Assembly (NCBI RefSeq): GCF_002127325.2
Contig: NC_035437.2
Span: forward strand, 156,213,880-156,277,879
DNA from: Helianthus annuus
Taxonomy: Eukaryota; Streptophyta; Magnoliopsida; Asterales; Asteraceae
Length of the DNA: 64,000 nt
Reading direction: 5' to 3'
How positions within the stretch are numbered: the first letter of the stretch is position 1; the number at the start of each line of letters is the position of its first letter. Below are positions 1 through 11,293 of the stretch, piece by piece. The notes below the pieces were generated by a model. It did not search any database. It was not told where the DNA came from and was given only the letters and a program-made list of their open reading frames with translations. The position numbers and the translations under genes were made by a program.

Positions 1-756
1 TCATAGAAGTACAAGATTTGAGTTGAAAACTTACAAGAATCGCGGGAAATCGAGAGAAAAGAGGGCTTGAGCGTGCTGGTCAAATGAGGGAGCTGTCACA
101 TCACTGTTGTGATGTGATAGGGGGTATTTATAGGTTGCCAAAAGAGGAAAGGTGAGCACATGTAACGGACCGGATGGCGAACCGATCGGATGGCCATCCG
201 ATCGTACGGATGACCATTCGATCGAATGGTCATTCGATCGATGGTTTGTCGCGGGTGAGTTTTGGCGTTTCGTTTTGCGTGTTGAGCGTTGCGATGCGTT
301 TAAGCGAGTATGCGACGCGATCGTATTAGACAACAACTACAAATAACTTAATCGACACTCACTATATCTAACATACAATCATCATAAATAACTTGCGTTT
401 AGCGTTTGCGATTCGATTGCGTTGCGATAGAGTTGCGATTGCGTTTTCGATTAGTCACCACAAAACATAAATAAACATGCACAAGTAACACATAAATGGC
501 ACACACACGTAAAACAATATCTAGAACGCATAATTCGAGTTGCGATGCGATAGCGATGCGATTAGCGATTAAACATTCGATAAAACCTCGATTATTAATA
601 GATACTCCACATAATACAACTAAGTCAAAATAATAATAGAATTCGATTAAAGTCAATGAAGCACAATCAATAGTTAAGCAAGGAGTGACAAATCGCAATT
701 AGCAATCTTTTCTTCCTTTGACTTGTACTTTGACTTTCGAAACACGGGGTGTTACA
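1..756. mobile_element. LTR, 3' part only, cut by window start
   Basis: This closely matches the last ~700 bp of the solo LTR at 21664-24116: the same TATA-like tatttatagg stretch, the same palindromic GATCGGATGG-type block and the same end, CGGGGTGTTACA at 745-756. The terminal CA plus the family's TGTCACACCCC start gives the usual TG...CA LTR ends. Whether it belongs to a full element or a solo LTR cannot be seen because its 5' side lies outside the window. The small reading frames through it are palindrome translations, not genes. Confidence 0.75.
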
Positions 757-1900
757 CACAGCCTGCTCACCTCGTCACCACCGAAAATCATAACCACCCA
801 CCCTTGTAAACCTCCTCCACCTTCAACACCATCCGTCAACCTCTGACCACCAATATTATCACACCGACATCAACCTCCGACATCAACTTGCTCACCCCGT
901 CAGCACCAGCATTAACCTCCGACCACCGATCATCATACCACCTCCGTAATTACCACCATCCTCTGATATAACTACCATAAATACCCACTAATAACTTGTT
1001 GCTTATGTTTTTCAAAGATATGTAGAAAGCTTGTTGTGTTTGAAGTTTCGAAGGAAAGAGACAAAAAGCTTGTTGTTGTTGTTGTTTGGTTTTTAGGGAA
1101 AGAACATAGGGTATGGTATGGCAGTTGGAATTTTTTTAAATTAGGTAGGATTTCTTGTGGAGTTGTGGGAGGTAGTTGTAGTTGGATTAAAAAAAGGGGA
1201 GACCTAAAACATGTTTTCCGGTTAGTTTGTGGTGGTGTTGTGGTGGTTGGGTTTTTTAGAAATAGAGAGATGAGGAAGAAGAAGATGAGGGGTAAAATAG
1301 ACATTTATCATATACTTAACTCAGAATTCTAACATAGGTTAGTGATAAGGATCACCCGAGTTTAAAAATTGCAAATACTGGGACTAACTCTGTAATTATT
1401 AAAGTCTTAGGACCAAGTCTGCAATATCTGCAAACCACAAGGACCAACCTTGCATTTAACTCTAAATTATATCTCTTCTTACAAGTGATAAGAGCATCAT
1501 ATTTCATAAGGTTGTATCATAACTCGTTTTGTTTGTTGACATGTTATAAAATCATGCATTATATAATGTAACTTTATGTATGCATTGTGTTTCATATGTT
1601 ACCAGTTTTGAATTTTGAAGAGAACATCAAAATAACCAAAGTTGTGGCATACGATCACAAGTTATAAACAAGAATGAATTGTGGTCGGTGTTCATTTATA
1701 ATATGACACCTGTAGTGTCTAACTCCCTAAATCTTAGTATATTTATGAAAGCTTGTAAGATTTTAGACCGATAAAAATTCATTACTCAGTTATATGACCA
1801 CTTCTCGGTTTATATCATGTGATGAGAAAATTACTTATAAGAATACATTGAATAAACCAATTTCCATTTGTCAAACTTCTGGATTTATATCATGTGATGA
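757..1900. other. Non-genic repeat-like sequence
   Basis: No gene is supported here. Positions 757-970 are C/A-rich low-complexity sequence (repeated CCACC, CAACCTC). Positions 972-1304 are open on both strands, but the translations are simple runs (poly-Val and poly-Thr from a gtt repeat near 1070-1085). Positions 1340-1470 resemble the degenerate 'ggactaa...tgcaaat' terminal sequences common in plant non-autonomous DNA elements. The rest is AT-rich and unassigned. Confidence 0.5.
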
Positions 1901-2111
1901 CAGGGCCATCCCTGAGAACTCAAAAAAATATAGGGCCTGGGCGACATAAAAAATGGTCCTAAAATTGTGGTTAAGAGGAAATAAATTAAAAAAAAAAAAG
2001 ATCTTAGTGTTGGAGCCAGACCTTGAACTTGAGACCTTTACGTAATTTAAGATGGTTTTTTCCACTCTACTACCAACATTTTTGTGTATAATAAACAGAT
2101 GCATATATTAA

Positions 2112-2112
<1 letters not shown>
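1901..2112. mobile_element. hAT-like element fragment (one end only)
   Basis: Starts with CAGGGCCATCCCTGAG, close to the CAGGGCCG terminus of the hAT element at 37585. The 'gggcctgggcgac' and 'cttgaacttgagacc' segments also recall that element. No second terminus is found before the (TA)n tract and the MULE, so it is probably truncated. Confidence 0.45.

Positions 2113-2161
<49 letters not shown>
2113..2161. repeat. (TA)n microsatellite flanking the MULE
   Basis: About 48 bp of pure TA immediately before the left terminus of the 12.3-kb element. Similar tracts lie at 14442-14456, 14678-14738 and 17073-17158, each at a terminus of a TIR element. Confidence 0.9.
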
Positions 2162-2164
<3 letters not shown>

Positions 2165-2212
2165 ATAATGCTTAGTAAGAAACCCTATATTCTTAGAAAA
2201 CTTAGCAAACTA
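2162..2212 (+). repeat. Left terminal inverted repeat of the MULE
   Basis: Contains TAAGAAACCCTAT followed by AGAAAACT with a 3-6 nt spacer. It matches the reverse complement of 14393-14442 with gaps. The repeat is short (about 40-50 bp) and imperfect, unlike classic 100-bp Mu TIRs. Confidence 0.6.
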
Positions 2213-2465
2213 TAATAGTGGCCATCATTTAGCCACGTAGCCCTCCCACACTTCTTGTTACTTTTTGCTTCAAGGTTATATATGTAATTTCGGTTAGGCA
2301 AGATATTATCCCCTATTTGAATTGACATCAGCATTTAATGCACATCAACTCATTTGTACAATGCACCCACCCCCATATTTCTTTTACAATTTCTCATTTT
2401 ATATATTCTTCAACAGAAGTACATAGTCATCTTCTACTCCCCTGTTCATTTCTCCATTTATATCC

Positions 2466-5400
2466 ATGGAGACAAATCCACCAACCTCAGAATTAATGTC
2501 GCCGGTCCATAGTTTCCCCAACCGGTTCTTTTGCAGCGACTTCTAAAATGATGAGGAATTTAATGCTCCAGGTTTGTCCATATATGTAATTTAACTGTTC
2601 TCGAAGTTCTGTTTTTTTTTTGTCTTTTACAACTTTTTAATCTAATAATCCAAACTATACTGCATGGCCATGTTCACTTGTTCCATTCGAAGCTTCTGTA
2701 TACACTTATATGCATGTTGATTGTTCTCGGTCATCTGAATCCCCTGTTAGATCCCCGGATGTTGTGATATCCAACAATTTCATGAACAGCGCGTTTAATG
2801 ATGACCAGGTTATGGATAATGAAGAAGGTTTGTTTTTTCTATACACTGGTTTTGTTTTTTTTCTTCCCCAGATATGGCATTGTTCAAACATATTCCATAA
2901 TGTTCACATGTAGCATCCCAAGATTCCCATATGCAGGCCATGATTGTTGGTGTTTCTGGATCATCTCATGGTCCTTCTATGTTTGCTGAATCATCACGCG
3001 GCCAGTTAGACGGTTGTATATATTACATGGGAGCCCACTTTATTCTCATATCACAGATTTCTAACCTTTTGTCATGCCATGTATAGCAGATTCCTAACCT
3101 TTTTCGTTTTATGATGCAGGGCCATCGAATCCATACTTTGTTTTTGATACCCCTCAGGGAACCCGTTACTGGATTCCTAACGTCGCTGATAAGTGCATAC
3201 CAGTGTGTAGGAAATCTTACCCAACTTTTGCGGATGTTCTTTCCATGTATGAACTTTATGCGTTTGAAGCAGGTTTTTCTATAAAAAAAGGGCAAACTAA
3301 AGTCTGGAATGGAATTCCCACACACAAGTATCTTCGATGCTCAAAATATGGAAAACCACAACCAAAGAGGACTTTTGACACCCTAGATGAATCTTCTGTT
3401 AAGCACCGGAGGACCAACTTCACATGGTGTGACTGTAAGGCAATCATACTAGTCTCGATCTCGAATGGTTCATACACAGTTCTGAGTTTCAATGATATTC
3501 ATAATCATGAACTTGTTGAGAGTTACAACCGTGATCTTAGCAAGATATCACGGAAGCTGTCATTCTCCACGAAACAATTCATTCACAATATGAGTCTAAA
3601 CCGCATCGGACCAATGAGAGCTTATAGATGTCTTGTAGCTTTAAAAGGAGGGCATCACAATGTCAATGGGACTCCGGTGGATTTTAAAAACTTTAGCCAC
3701 CAGTTGCGAACTTTTATTGGCGAACGCGACGCACAAGTTTTCCTTGAACGCCTGCGTGAGCGTTTTGACAACCTACCCAACTTCTATTTTGATTACACTG
3801 TATCAAATGGAAAGTTGTCTTCTGTATTCTGGGCTGATGAGATTTCAAAGCTAAACTACAAAGCTTTTGGCGATGTCCTCGCGTTTGACGCAACTTACAG
3901 CACAAACAGGTTAGTCCCCCCCCCATTAACATGTGTTAGGCCTGATCCCCAAGTATACAACCTTAACCCCAAAAAGTTTTACATATTGTTAACATCAAAT
4001 CAATTTTTTATTCATAGGTACAAGATGGTTTTTGTGCCATTCACGGGTGTGGATCATCATTTCCAATGTGTTACATTTGGAGCGGGTTTGATATCAACCG
4101 AGTCCATTGAATCTTATGTGTGGTTGCTTAAGGCTTTCTTGAAGGCACACGGTACTCAACCAACTCTCGTGCTGAGTGATCAAGACCCATCCATGCTACA
4201 AGCTGTTCCTATGGTCTTTACCGAATCACGACACCGTCTATGCATGTGGCATATAATGAAAAAACTACCCTCCAAGGTTAGCTTAATTTGTTAGCCTTTA
4301 ACATGTGTTATTCAACATAACACAATTTTTATATGTCTTCTCAAACTGTTTTAATCTAACTCGTGTTAGTAACTATTAACTTTTTCAGATCTCTGCCGAC
4401 GTTCTCGATAACACTGATCTTCGGTCCTGCATTCACCGGTTGGTTTGGAATGTTTATATCAAACCTGAAACGTTTGAGTCCCGCTGGAATGACCTCCTAC
4501 AAACATTTGGGCTTCAAGACCACAGCTGGTTGAACGACATGTACAACATCAAACATCTCTGGGTACCAGCCTACTTCAGGGAACTGCCCATGTGTTGCTT
4601 AATGAAGACCACCTCCCGCTGCGAAAGCTCTAACACTGCCTTCAAGGTCAACTCAACAAGCGCAAACACCCTTGTACAATTTATGATGTGCTTTGAAAGT
4701 AGGGTAGACAGCCAACGATATCGTCAACGTGTATCGGAGTACAAAACCTCATCCACGATGTTCACTGGCAATACTGATTTAGCGATAGAACAGCACGCGT
4801 TCGCCATTTACACAAACGCTGTTTTCGCGCAAGTTCAAAAAGAGATAATTAAAGGGAAGTTTTTATGCTACATCACAAACCAAACCGAGTCCAGCAATTC
4901 CAGCCTTCTGATAGACGTCACTCATTTGGATAAAAGGAACAACATCACAAACGTCTATCAGGTAACACATGTTAGGCAATTTCATTATTACCCATCCTCT
5001 AACATATGTTAGATCTAAAGGGCTTTTCTTTTTTGCTGTCTATGTTCAAAACAGGTTACGTATAACACTGTAGACCAATCCGCCAGTTGCTCATGCAGGA
5101 ATTTCACACGTATCGGATATCTGTGTCGCCATGTCTTTTGCGTCTATCGATTGAAAAATGTTGAAAGGATTCCACCACAATACATAAACGATAGGTGGCG
5201 TCTAGATGCCCTCCCCAAACAGGTTTTTTCAATTTCCAGTCGATACAGAGTCAACCCACACGCACCGTCCGTTATGCGGAATGAAATCCTCGACCTCGTT
5301 ACTGAATGCGTTGATGTGGCCAGAACCGATGAGGATTCGTTGGCAAAATTGGTTGACCAACTCAGGGATTTCAAGATTAATGTGCTTTCCAAGCAACCAT

Positions 5401-5723
5401 TGTCTACAATTCAAAATGAATCAAACGAGTGTCAAATGGAAGAAATAGTTGGACAGCCAATCAACATTCCAGTCGAAGTTGCTAATCCAGAAGTTGCACG
5501 GAATAAAGGATGTGGTACTCATACTCGCATTTCTGGGCCCGGTGAGAAGGCAAAGGCAAAACCACCAAAACGTCCAAAGCAGCTTCGTTTATGCAAGCGT
5601 TGTGGTCTGTATGTCGACGACCACGACTCACGCAACTGCCTTAAGGTGGCTGCAATGAAAGCAGCAAAGGCAGCTGCTGAACAACAAAGGCAGACCGCCA
5701 CTGGCGACTCACCCTCTGATTAA
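2466..5723 (+). CDS. MULE transposase, FAR1-related, with SWIM zinc finger and C-terminal zinc knuckle
   Basis: Cuts and pastes the element. Supported exons are 3120-3909, 4018-4276, 4389-4961 and 5055-5723; their phases chain without a break and give about 763 residues to the TAA at 5721. Domains in order: a FAR1-type N-terminal DNA-binding region (around SYPTFADVLSMYELYAFEAG); the MULE catalytic core with FDATY (first Asp), VLSDQDPSM (second Asp), the RLCMWHIMKK Cys-His motif and SRCESSN (probable catalytic Glu); a SWIM finger CSC...YLCRH; and a CxxC-x6-H-x4-C knuckle near the C terminus. Small N-terminal exons are likely: an ATG at 2466, DDQ|gttatg near 2809, and 2936-3006. They are less certain, and the 2466 frame meets a TAA at 2544 although it stays open afterwards as NDEEFNAPG, so either exon 1 is broken or translation starts later. 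All three certain introns carry the TAACATGTGTTA-type palindrome. Confidence 0.85.
3910..4017 (+). other. Transposase intron splitting the catalytic FDATYSTNR|YK motif
   Basis: GTTAGT...CATAG. Removing it joins AFDATYSTNR to YKMVFVPF, the conserved MULE order. It contains a C9 run and the palindrome at 3927-3938. Confidence 0.85.
4277..4388 (+). other. Transposase intron
   Basis: Donor AAG|GTTAGC, acceptor TTTTTCAG|ATC. It joins KKLPSK to ISADVL in phase 0. Palindrome at 4299-4310. Confidence 0.85.
4962..5054 (+). other. Transposase intron starting with the palindrome
   Basis: The donor GTAACA is itself part of TAACACATGTTA (4963-4974). A second form, TAACATATGTTA, is at 5000-5011. The acceptor ACAG|GTT joins VYQ to VTYNTVDQ just before the SWIM finger. 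Confidence 0.85.
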
Positions 5724-6410
5724 AATCTTTATTGTCGTTTTCTAGTACTATGTAATGGGAGACTCTCTTCATTTTGGCCTTCTTACACACATGTAACAGT
5801 CTTTTGACATCATCCTGCTCTTCTCTGTTACGTGTGTAAGAAGGTGGAACTATTTTGATCCCATTAACCATCAATAGGATTGTAAGAAACTCTATGGCCT
5901 TGGCCACTTTTGTGTTTGTAGCCCTACTTCTTTGGGGACCTCTGTTTGCTATTAATGGGCTTATCTTAATATTATCTGCATTTGATAATTGTGTTTTTGT
6001 GTTTTATTTTTTACAATGGCATAAAAACAGATGCTTAACACATGTTAGCCCCCATAATGCTTGGGTCTTTTAACTTGAAAGGATCAAAACAATCTGTGTT
6101 AACCACACAAAAACAGCTTATATATTAAACCACGTCAGGTTATAGAATTAGACTTCACCTCTAGCCAACTTAAACACACATTCTACTAATAGGTTACAAC
6201 CCCGCGTCTAAAACACATTGATGGACTAACGAGAAATGACATCAACCGATTGCAAAAAAAAAAAAAAAAAAAAAAACATAATAAAATACCAACAAAACGA
6301 CATGGGTATGTCGTTTTGTTACAACATAGGGTCATCAGGTTAACACATCTTCAACCATTTTCAACATACTAACTACCCATTGTTATCCTCCATCTCTAAC
6401 AAGCTTTTCA
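5724..6410. other. Transposase 3' region and spacer inside the MULE
   Basis: No gene seen. Contains the palindrome at 6036-6047 and a poly(A) tract near 6256-6278. An ATG-initiated frame at 5855-6073 is hydrophobic and has no recognisable family. Confidence 0.5.
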
Positions 6411-6878
6411 TCATGGTGTGGGAAATTCCTCATCATGAAAGTACAGAGGAGAGGGGCTGCGCTCACTCTCCCATGGGTCATGGTAACACCAGGACTGGAT
6501 TGTTTCAGGTGAGTATGGACACAACGGGCAACCACATAATTCATGGTCCGGATCCGTCAGCAACCTAACCAACTCATCTGGTAGCCCCTTCAACTTTTCA
6601 GCTTCTGGAACAACGTGTTCCCTACGGCGTGACGTTTCTTGCGACACACCAGCTACATCAGTTACATTTTTGGTTCCGCTTTCTGAAGCATCGTCACCAG
6701 AAGCTACTCCAGTTTTCCCGTCTTCTCGATTCTTGTGAGACACTTTTCTTTCGTAGCACATCCCGTACCGGCCCTCACATGCTTCCTTCCCCTTTTGCAT
6801 CCGCTTCTCCATGCCTGGTTGGGTAGCCGTAACCTTACCTTTACACGGGTCCATCACATTACAACACTTTGGAACCAC
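6411..6878 (-). CDS. Hypothetical 155-residue ORF in the MULE
   Basis: Not recognised. It is an uninterrupted ATG-to-stop frame of 155 codons on the strand of the protease gene, lying between that gene's 3' end and the 3' end of the transposase gene. The N-terminal half is Lys/Arg/Glu-rich (probably disordered). The C-terminal half has a Cys-rich patch CGCPLCPYSPE that could bind metal. Coding status rests only on length and position; it could be a third element gene, an alternative exon or chance. No intron or palindrome lies within it. Confidence 0.35.
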   Translation of the reverse strand: MVPKCCNVMDPCKGKVTATQPGMEKRMQKGKEACEGRYGMCYERKVSHKNREDGKTGVASGDDASESGTKNVTDVAGVSQETSRRREHVVPEAEKLKGLPDELVRLLTDPDHELCGCPLCPYSPETIQSWCYHDPWESERSPSPLYFHDEEFPTP

Positions 6879-7508
6879 TAACAGTTTATGGTTAACTGAA
6901 GTGGTGAAGTATTACAGAATATGACTTTGGTTCTTCACTACAATACTTATAGAGGTTTTCCCTGGGTACATTTAATATAGGTCTTTGTAACTTGACTTTG
7001 ATGTGACCATAAGGTGCCAAAAAGCAATGGTTCCTTTTCCCAATAAAGTTGTTTTATAGACACCAACCCCTATGTTTGTAGACTTATGCCACCAACTTTC
7101 CCCAATTTCCAATATTCCTACTACATTTTTAGAAAGAGTGTTCCCCTTGGAAGCAGCATTTTCTCATTTTCCTATAATGTTACACGTACCTTTATATAAT
7201 TTCAAACAACCTCATTTAAAACATTATCAACTACGTCAATCAACTAGATTAATAATATTCTAACACATCCAACAACACATCAATATTCTTTAGAGTATAG
7301 AATTACCAAGTTACTAAACATCAGATTGTATATAGATAGTCTATCCCCAAAAAGACATCGTGACGATGCCATATCCAACAAAACACCTACCCCGCAATAA
7401 GTTTAAAGCAACATCCCCAAATCCATCAAAATACATTACATGTTTCCAAAAACAAAGCTGGCGCAATTAATGCACAATGGTGCTACAGTAACTTCCGTTT
7501 CACCCCCC
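6879..7508. other. Spacer inside the MULE
   Basis: AT-rich, with no supported gene. It holds the 3' flank of the protease gene, and no clear polyadenylation signal could be decided. Confidence 0.4.
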
Positions 7509-7517
7509 TAACACGTG

Positions 7518-7829
7518 TTACTCTATTCGGCAATCCTGCTTGATTTTTGGCAGCAGCACATCCACCTCCGAACATAAGATGTGCGCAGCATACCTCTTTC
7601 TCAACTTTCGCACCTCCGCCATCTTCCTCGCCCCACTCATGCTGAACCCACAGTTAAAACTTTTGTTTTTCCCCATGTAGCACTCCATGTGCCGCATCAA
7701 GAAGACCCCACAATCAGTTGTGTTTGCGGTGGTCGCCCAAGGAACCGGCATACGCTGGATGTTGCAGTACTCTATGTCATCGGCTCGCGGATTCCCAACC
7801 TCCCGAAGATATTGCACAAACATATCTTT
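7518..7829 (-). CDS. Last exon of the Ulp1-like gene with catalytic Cys
   Basis: Begins after TATGCAG with KDMFVQYLREVG and ends QDCRIE-stop. The TTDCGVFLMRHMECYMG stretch is the C48 nucleophile motif. The TAA stop is the first triplet (minus strand) of TAACACGTGTTA at 7509-7520. Confidence 0.75.
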   Translation of the reverse strand, partial: KDMFVQYLREVGNPRADDIEYCNIQRMPVPWATTANTTDCGVFLMRHMECYMGKNKSFNCGFSMSGARKMAEVRKLRKRYAAHILCSEVDVLLPKIKQDCRIE

Positions 7830-7923
7830 CTGCATACACATATACAAGCCATGCTCAATAAAAAAGCAGATCCTCAATATTATCACACTTATTTGTTCAA
7901 CAATTGTCAGTTTAGTAACTTAC

Positions 7924-8201
7924 GATCTTATACGCTGTGTCCTTGTGGAGGTAGTAGACCTATCTTTTATCAACTGACCTTGGCGGGCTTTGTCATTATC
8001 AACGACATAAATCCCGGGGTCGCGTAACTCAAACACTAGCAAGTAAAAGTGTTTGTGCTCTAATATCGGGAAGAAAACAATGTCTTGATTTCGAAAGTCA
8101 GGAACATTTTCACCGCTGTCAACCGCACCTTTTATTCCAAGCCGAAACTTGTGCATCCGCGCCTCGACTCCGCCTTCCTCAGATGTTAGCATCCACGGAA
8201 A
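7924..8201 (-). CDS. Ulp1-like exon with catalytic His and Asp, frame-shifted near its 3' end
   Basis: Reads FPWMLTSEEGG...DIVFFPILEHKHFYLLVFELRDPGIYVVDND. The exon length of 278 nt is not a multiple of three although both neighbours require phase 0. The frame joining correctly to the next exon (..HKDTAYKI) differs from the frame of the His/Asp segment. This suggests a small indel, or a missed intron. Confidence 0.6.
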
Positions 8202-9510
8202 CTTTAAGCACAACAGAGAAATTAATAAGGTCAAAAAGTCGCCACACTGTAATCTCTATATACATGACACTCACCACAACTTTAGTACCAAAGAATTGCC
8301 TACTGTAAGCCTCCCGTGATTTCCGTTTCTCTTGGAAGTTTAGCACCTCCGCCCAACAGTCGATAATACCATCTGAGACCTCATTGCCAACGTTTAAACT
8401 CTTGAACATAGCCCGAGACGCTTCTACATGGGTAGGGCTTCTAAACAGCAACTCCCTGGTGTTAGATGTACAAATTATAAATTAAATTGCATACTTTAAC
8501 ACATGTTATTTATTATTTTACTAAATTTTGGTACGGTGACCCCCCTACTTACACAGCCATGTGTATCGGACTATCTACATCAACCACCGACGACGAACCC
8601 TGTTCCCTCCTGCGGAAAAAATCAAAATATAACGAATTATCTAGTGTGGAACTTGGTTGATGGTTTACCCTATTATTATAAAACAATAAACCACGTTGCA
8701 GTTCTACTTACATGTTTGCCTCCATTGCCCGCTTCCTACGAGAATGCCCATTTAAAAGGTGCAATGGGCTTTCATCAGCGTATATGTACTCCCACAGATT
8801 TGCTTCCTTCTTAGTTATTGGCAGACCCATGTCAACAGACCTTATATAGTAAGGTGATCTGTTTGGTTCCGCTGCCACTTTCTCTCTGAAAGGGAGCTTC
8901 CTTTTTTGGGCCCCCAACTCAGCCAACATACGCACACGGTTTGCAAGCGGAATATTGTCCTCCACCTCATTCATATCACCCCCACAAAATTCCAGACCAG
9001 TTTGCCCTTTGTGGATTGCAATGGCCGGGTCATAGGAGCTAACTGGTTCTACCATTATAACCATACTCAAGTCTGTGGTAGCCTCCATATCGCCTAAAAG
9101 ATATAAAATAAATAACTCACGTAACGCAGTAAAGAATACAACACTTTTCACAGTAAATGAATGTATTTCAGCTCACCGGAACGCTCCAGCACTGTTTCTG
9201 TCCGAGCAATATCATCCATCTTCCCACTTGTGCAACCTGCACGTTTAATGCAAATAAGTATATTACATATGACTCCTACTAACCCATCAATACTAAGTTT
9301 GTTTAATGCTCTATCGTACCGATTTCATGTGACACGTCTAATTCACCCCCAATTTGTGTCATTCCAAGACTCCAATTGGGGCCATCTAAATTCCGTTCAT
9401 CAAAAACCGTATCGCCTTCGCAGACTGTGTATATGATTAACACATGTTAACTCACTAAATGATACAGGTAGGGAAGCAGTTAACACATGTTAGAGCATGA
9501 AAGTCTTTAC

Positions 9511-9911
9511 CGTTCTTTTCCGGCTGCCACACCTCTTCAGCCGCTTTCCCTTTACCCTCGACATCCTGGGCCTTATCGAAACCTGCGCCTGTGACAGAGT
9601 CTACCACTGCGCTACTGCACCCTTGCATATTTACATCAGTTGAATGCATCCCATCATGCTCAATCTTACCTTCTTCAGCTGCATAAAACATTCTTATCAC
9701 ATCTCATGCACAACTTAGTACCAGAAGCTGCATAAATAATTACCGTTAAAATCACGGTCACACTCATCAACAGCCCCCTTGCCTTTGCCATCCAGAACCA
9801 CATGTTTGTCCTTATCATTAACAGCACCTTCCACAGATGCAAACACGACGCCACTACTCTCTTCTTTTCTTCCATCAGATGCAGCCCTAACTTCATTCTC
9901 AATCTTACTAT
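9511..9911 (-). repeat. Tandem duplicated exons, 168 nt each
   Basis: Exons 9511-9678 and 9744-9911 are each 168 nt with phase-1 borders, separated by a 65-bp intron. Their proteins align: KIE near the start, a VV.SV.GA.-DK block, then EGKGKAAEE versus DGKGKGAVDE, both ending NG. The acceptors also match (GCATAAA around each). This is direct evidence of exon-plus-intron duplication. Confidence 0.75.
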
Positions 9912-10714
9912 CTGTAGTTGCATAAACATTTTTCGAATAAATTAGACATGGCTAAACATGGCTAAACAAATAAAACGGTTTCCGAAGATTACCTTCATTC
10001 TCATTCCCTTTAACCTGTTTGCTATCCTTAACCTCCATCTCGACCATTTTGGCCACCTCTTGATCACAAATAAACCGTGCTTCGTAAATCTCATCCTTTT
10101 TGGCGTCATTCGCTTCTAGCTCGGTGTTCTGGTGATCATTGTCATTCGCAGCCACTTTATTGTCTGTATCCACTCTATGTTCATCTTTACTAACAAACTG
10201 CATGTCCGAACCACGGTAATCTCTCAAAACAAGATGCCCCATGTTAAAACAAATAAAGTAATACAGCACACTTTTAAAGTCAGACATTTTGAAAGGGCAC
10301 GAGGAACTACCACGTGCACCATGCACTTCTGCTGCTTTAATACGCAGTATTGCACGCATTAAACCCAGCGGCTTATGCACTTCTTCAGCATCACTTTTAT
10401 CCACGCTTCCTGCTCCTTTATTTTCTTCGGCCCCACCAATACTACAGTCACCTCCACTTGAATTACCAGCATCATGAACACTCTTATCACCTTCGACGAC
10501 TTCATTTGTTTTTTGCCCAAATTCACTAAACCCCAGTTCTCTCTCTTCCAGTTGCTTCTCAGTCTTGTTGAACCCTATAACATCACAGAAATATTAAAGG
10601 GGTTTCAGACACGTACGCATATTAGAGGGTAATAAATTTTAACGAGCAACAAACTACGCGTGTACTTCTAAATCTAAATGTATGATGAAACTGGTAACAC
10701 ATGTTACAGTTTAC

Positions 10715-11293
10715 CTGATTCGTTGCCATCATCCGTTTTTTCCCGATCAATCTTTATATTTGTCTTCGGGCAATTCGGGGTCACAAAGCTTGCTTTCATT
10801 TCAGGAGCATCCTTTAACTTATTCAGACGGGGAGATCTCCTTACCCGCAACGACATACCACCTTCTTCCAGCGCTCCGGTACACTCAGTTCCATCAGCAA
10901 CTACGCTTGATTCCCCCGCACCATCTGCTGCAACCACAATAGAATGTTATACTATACGATAATTATCACATTAACATGTGTTAGACTAAACATTTCATTC
11001 CATAACATATAGTAAAGGTACATAAACTCTTTTCGCGCTATAAACGTACTCTTAAAATGGTAATACATGTAACAATTTACCTTTTTCTTTGCCACCATCC
11101 GTGTATTGTCCACCAAACTTCATATTCGTCTTTCTTCTTTTTGGGGTCACAAACCCTTCTTCTGTCTCACTAACATGCTTTAACTTCCCGAGTCTTGCAG
11201 ATCTCCTCACCTGACCCGACTTTCCACCATCTTCCATCTTTTCAGCATAGTCTTCTCCACCATCATCTACGATTGATTGGCCCGCAACATCAG
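10715..11293 (-). repeat. Tandem duplicated exons, 213 nt each
   Basis: Exons 10715-10927 and 11081-11293 are each 213 nt with phase-1 borders. Shared protein core: VRRSARLGKLKHVSE versus VRRSPRLNKLKDAPE, then FVTPKRRKTNMK versus FVTPNCPKTNIK, then DGGKEKG versus DDGNESG. Their downstream introns begin almost alike (GTAAACTG and GTAAATTG), followed by the palindrome or a decayed version of it. Confidence 0.8.

Noticed and set aside
972..1332. Opposed ORFs of about 100 codons
   Set aside because: Low-complexity translation (poly-Val/Thr runs), no domain, no conserved start context.
6338..6350. 'ttaacacatctt' as another copy of the MULE palindrome
   Set aside because: Only half of the palindrome is present.
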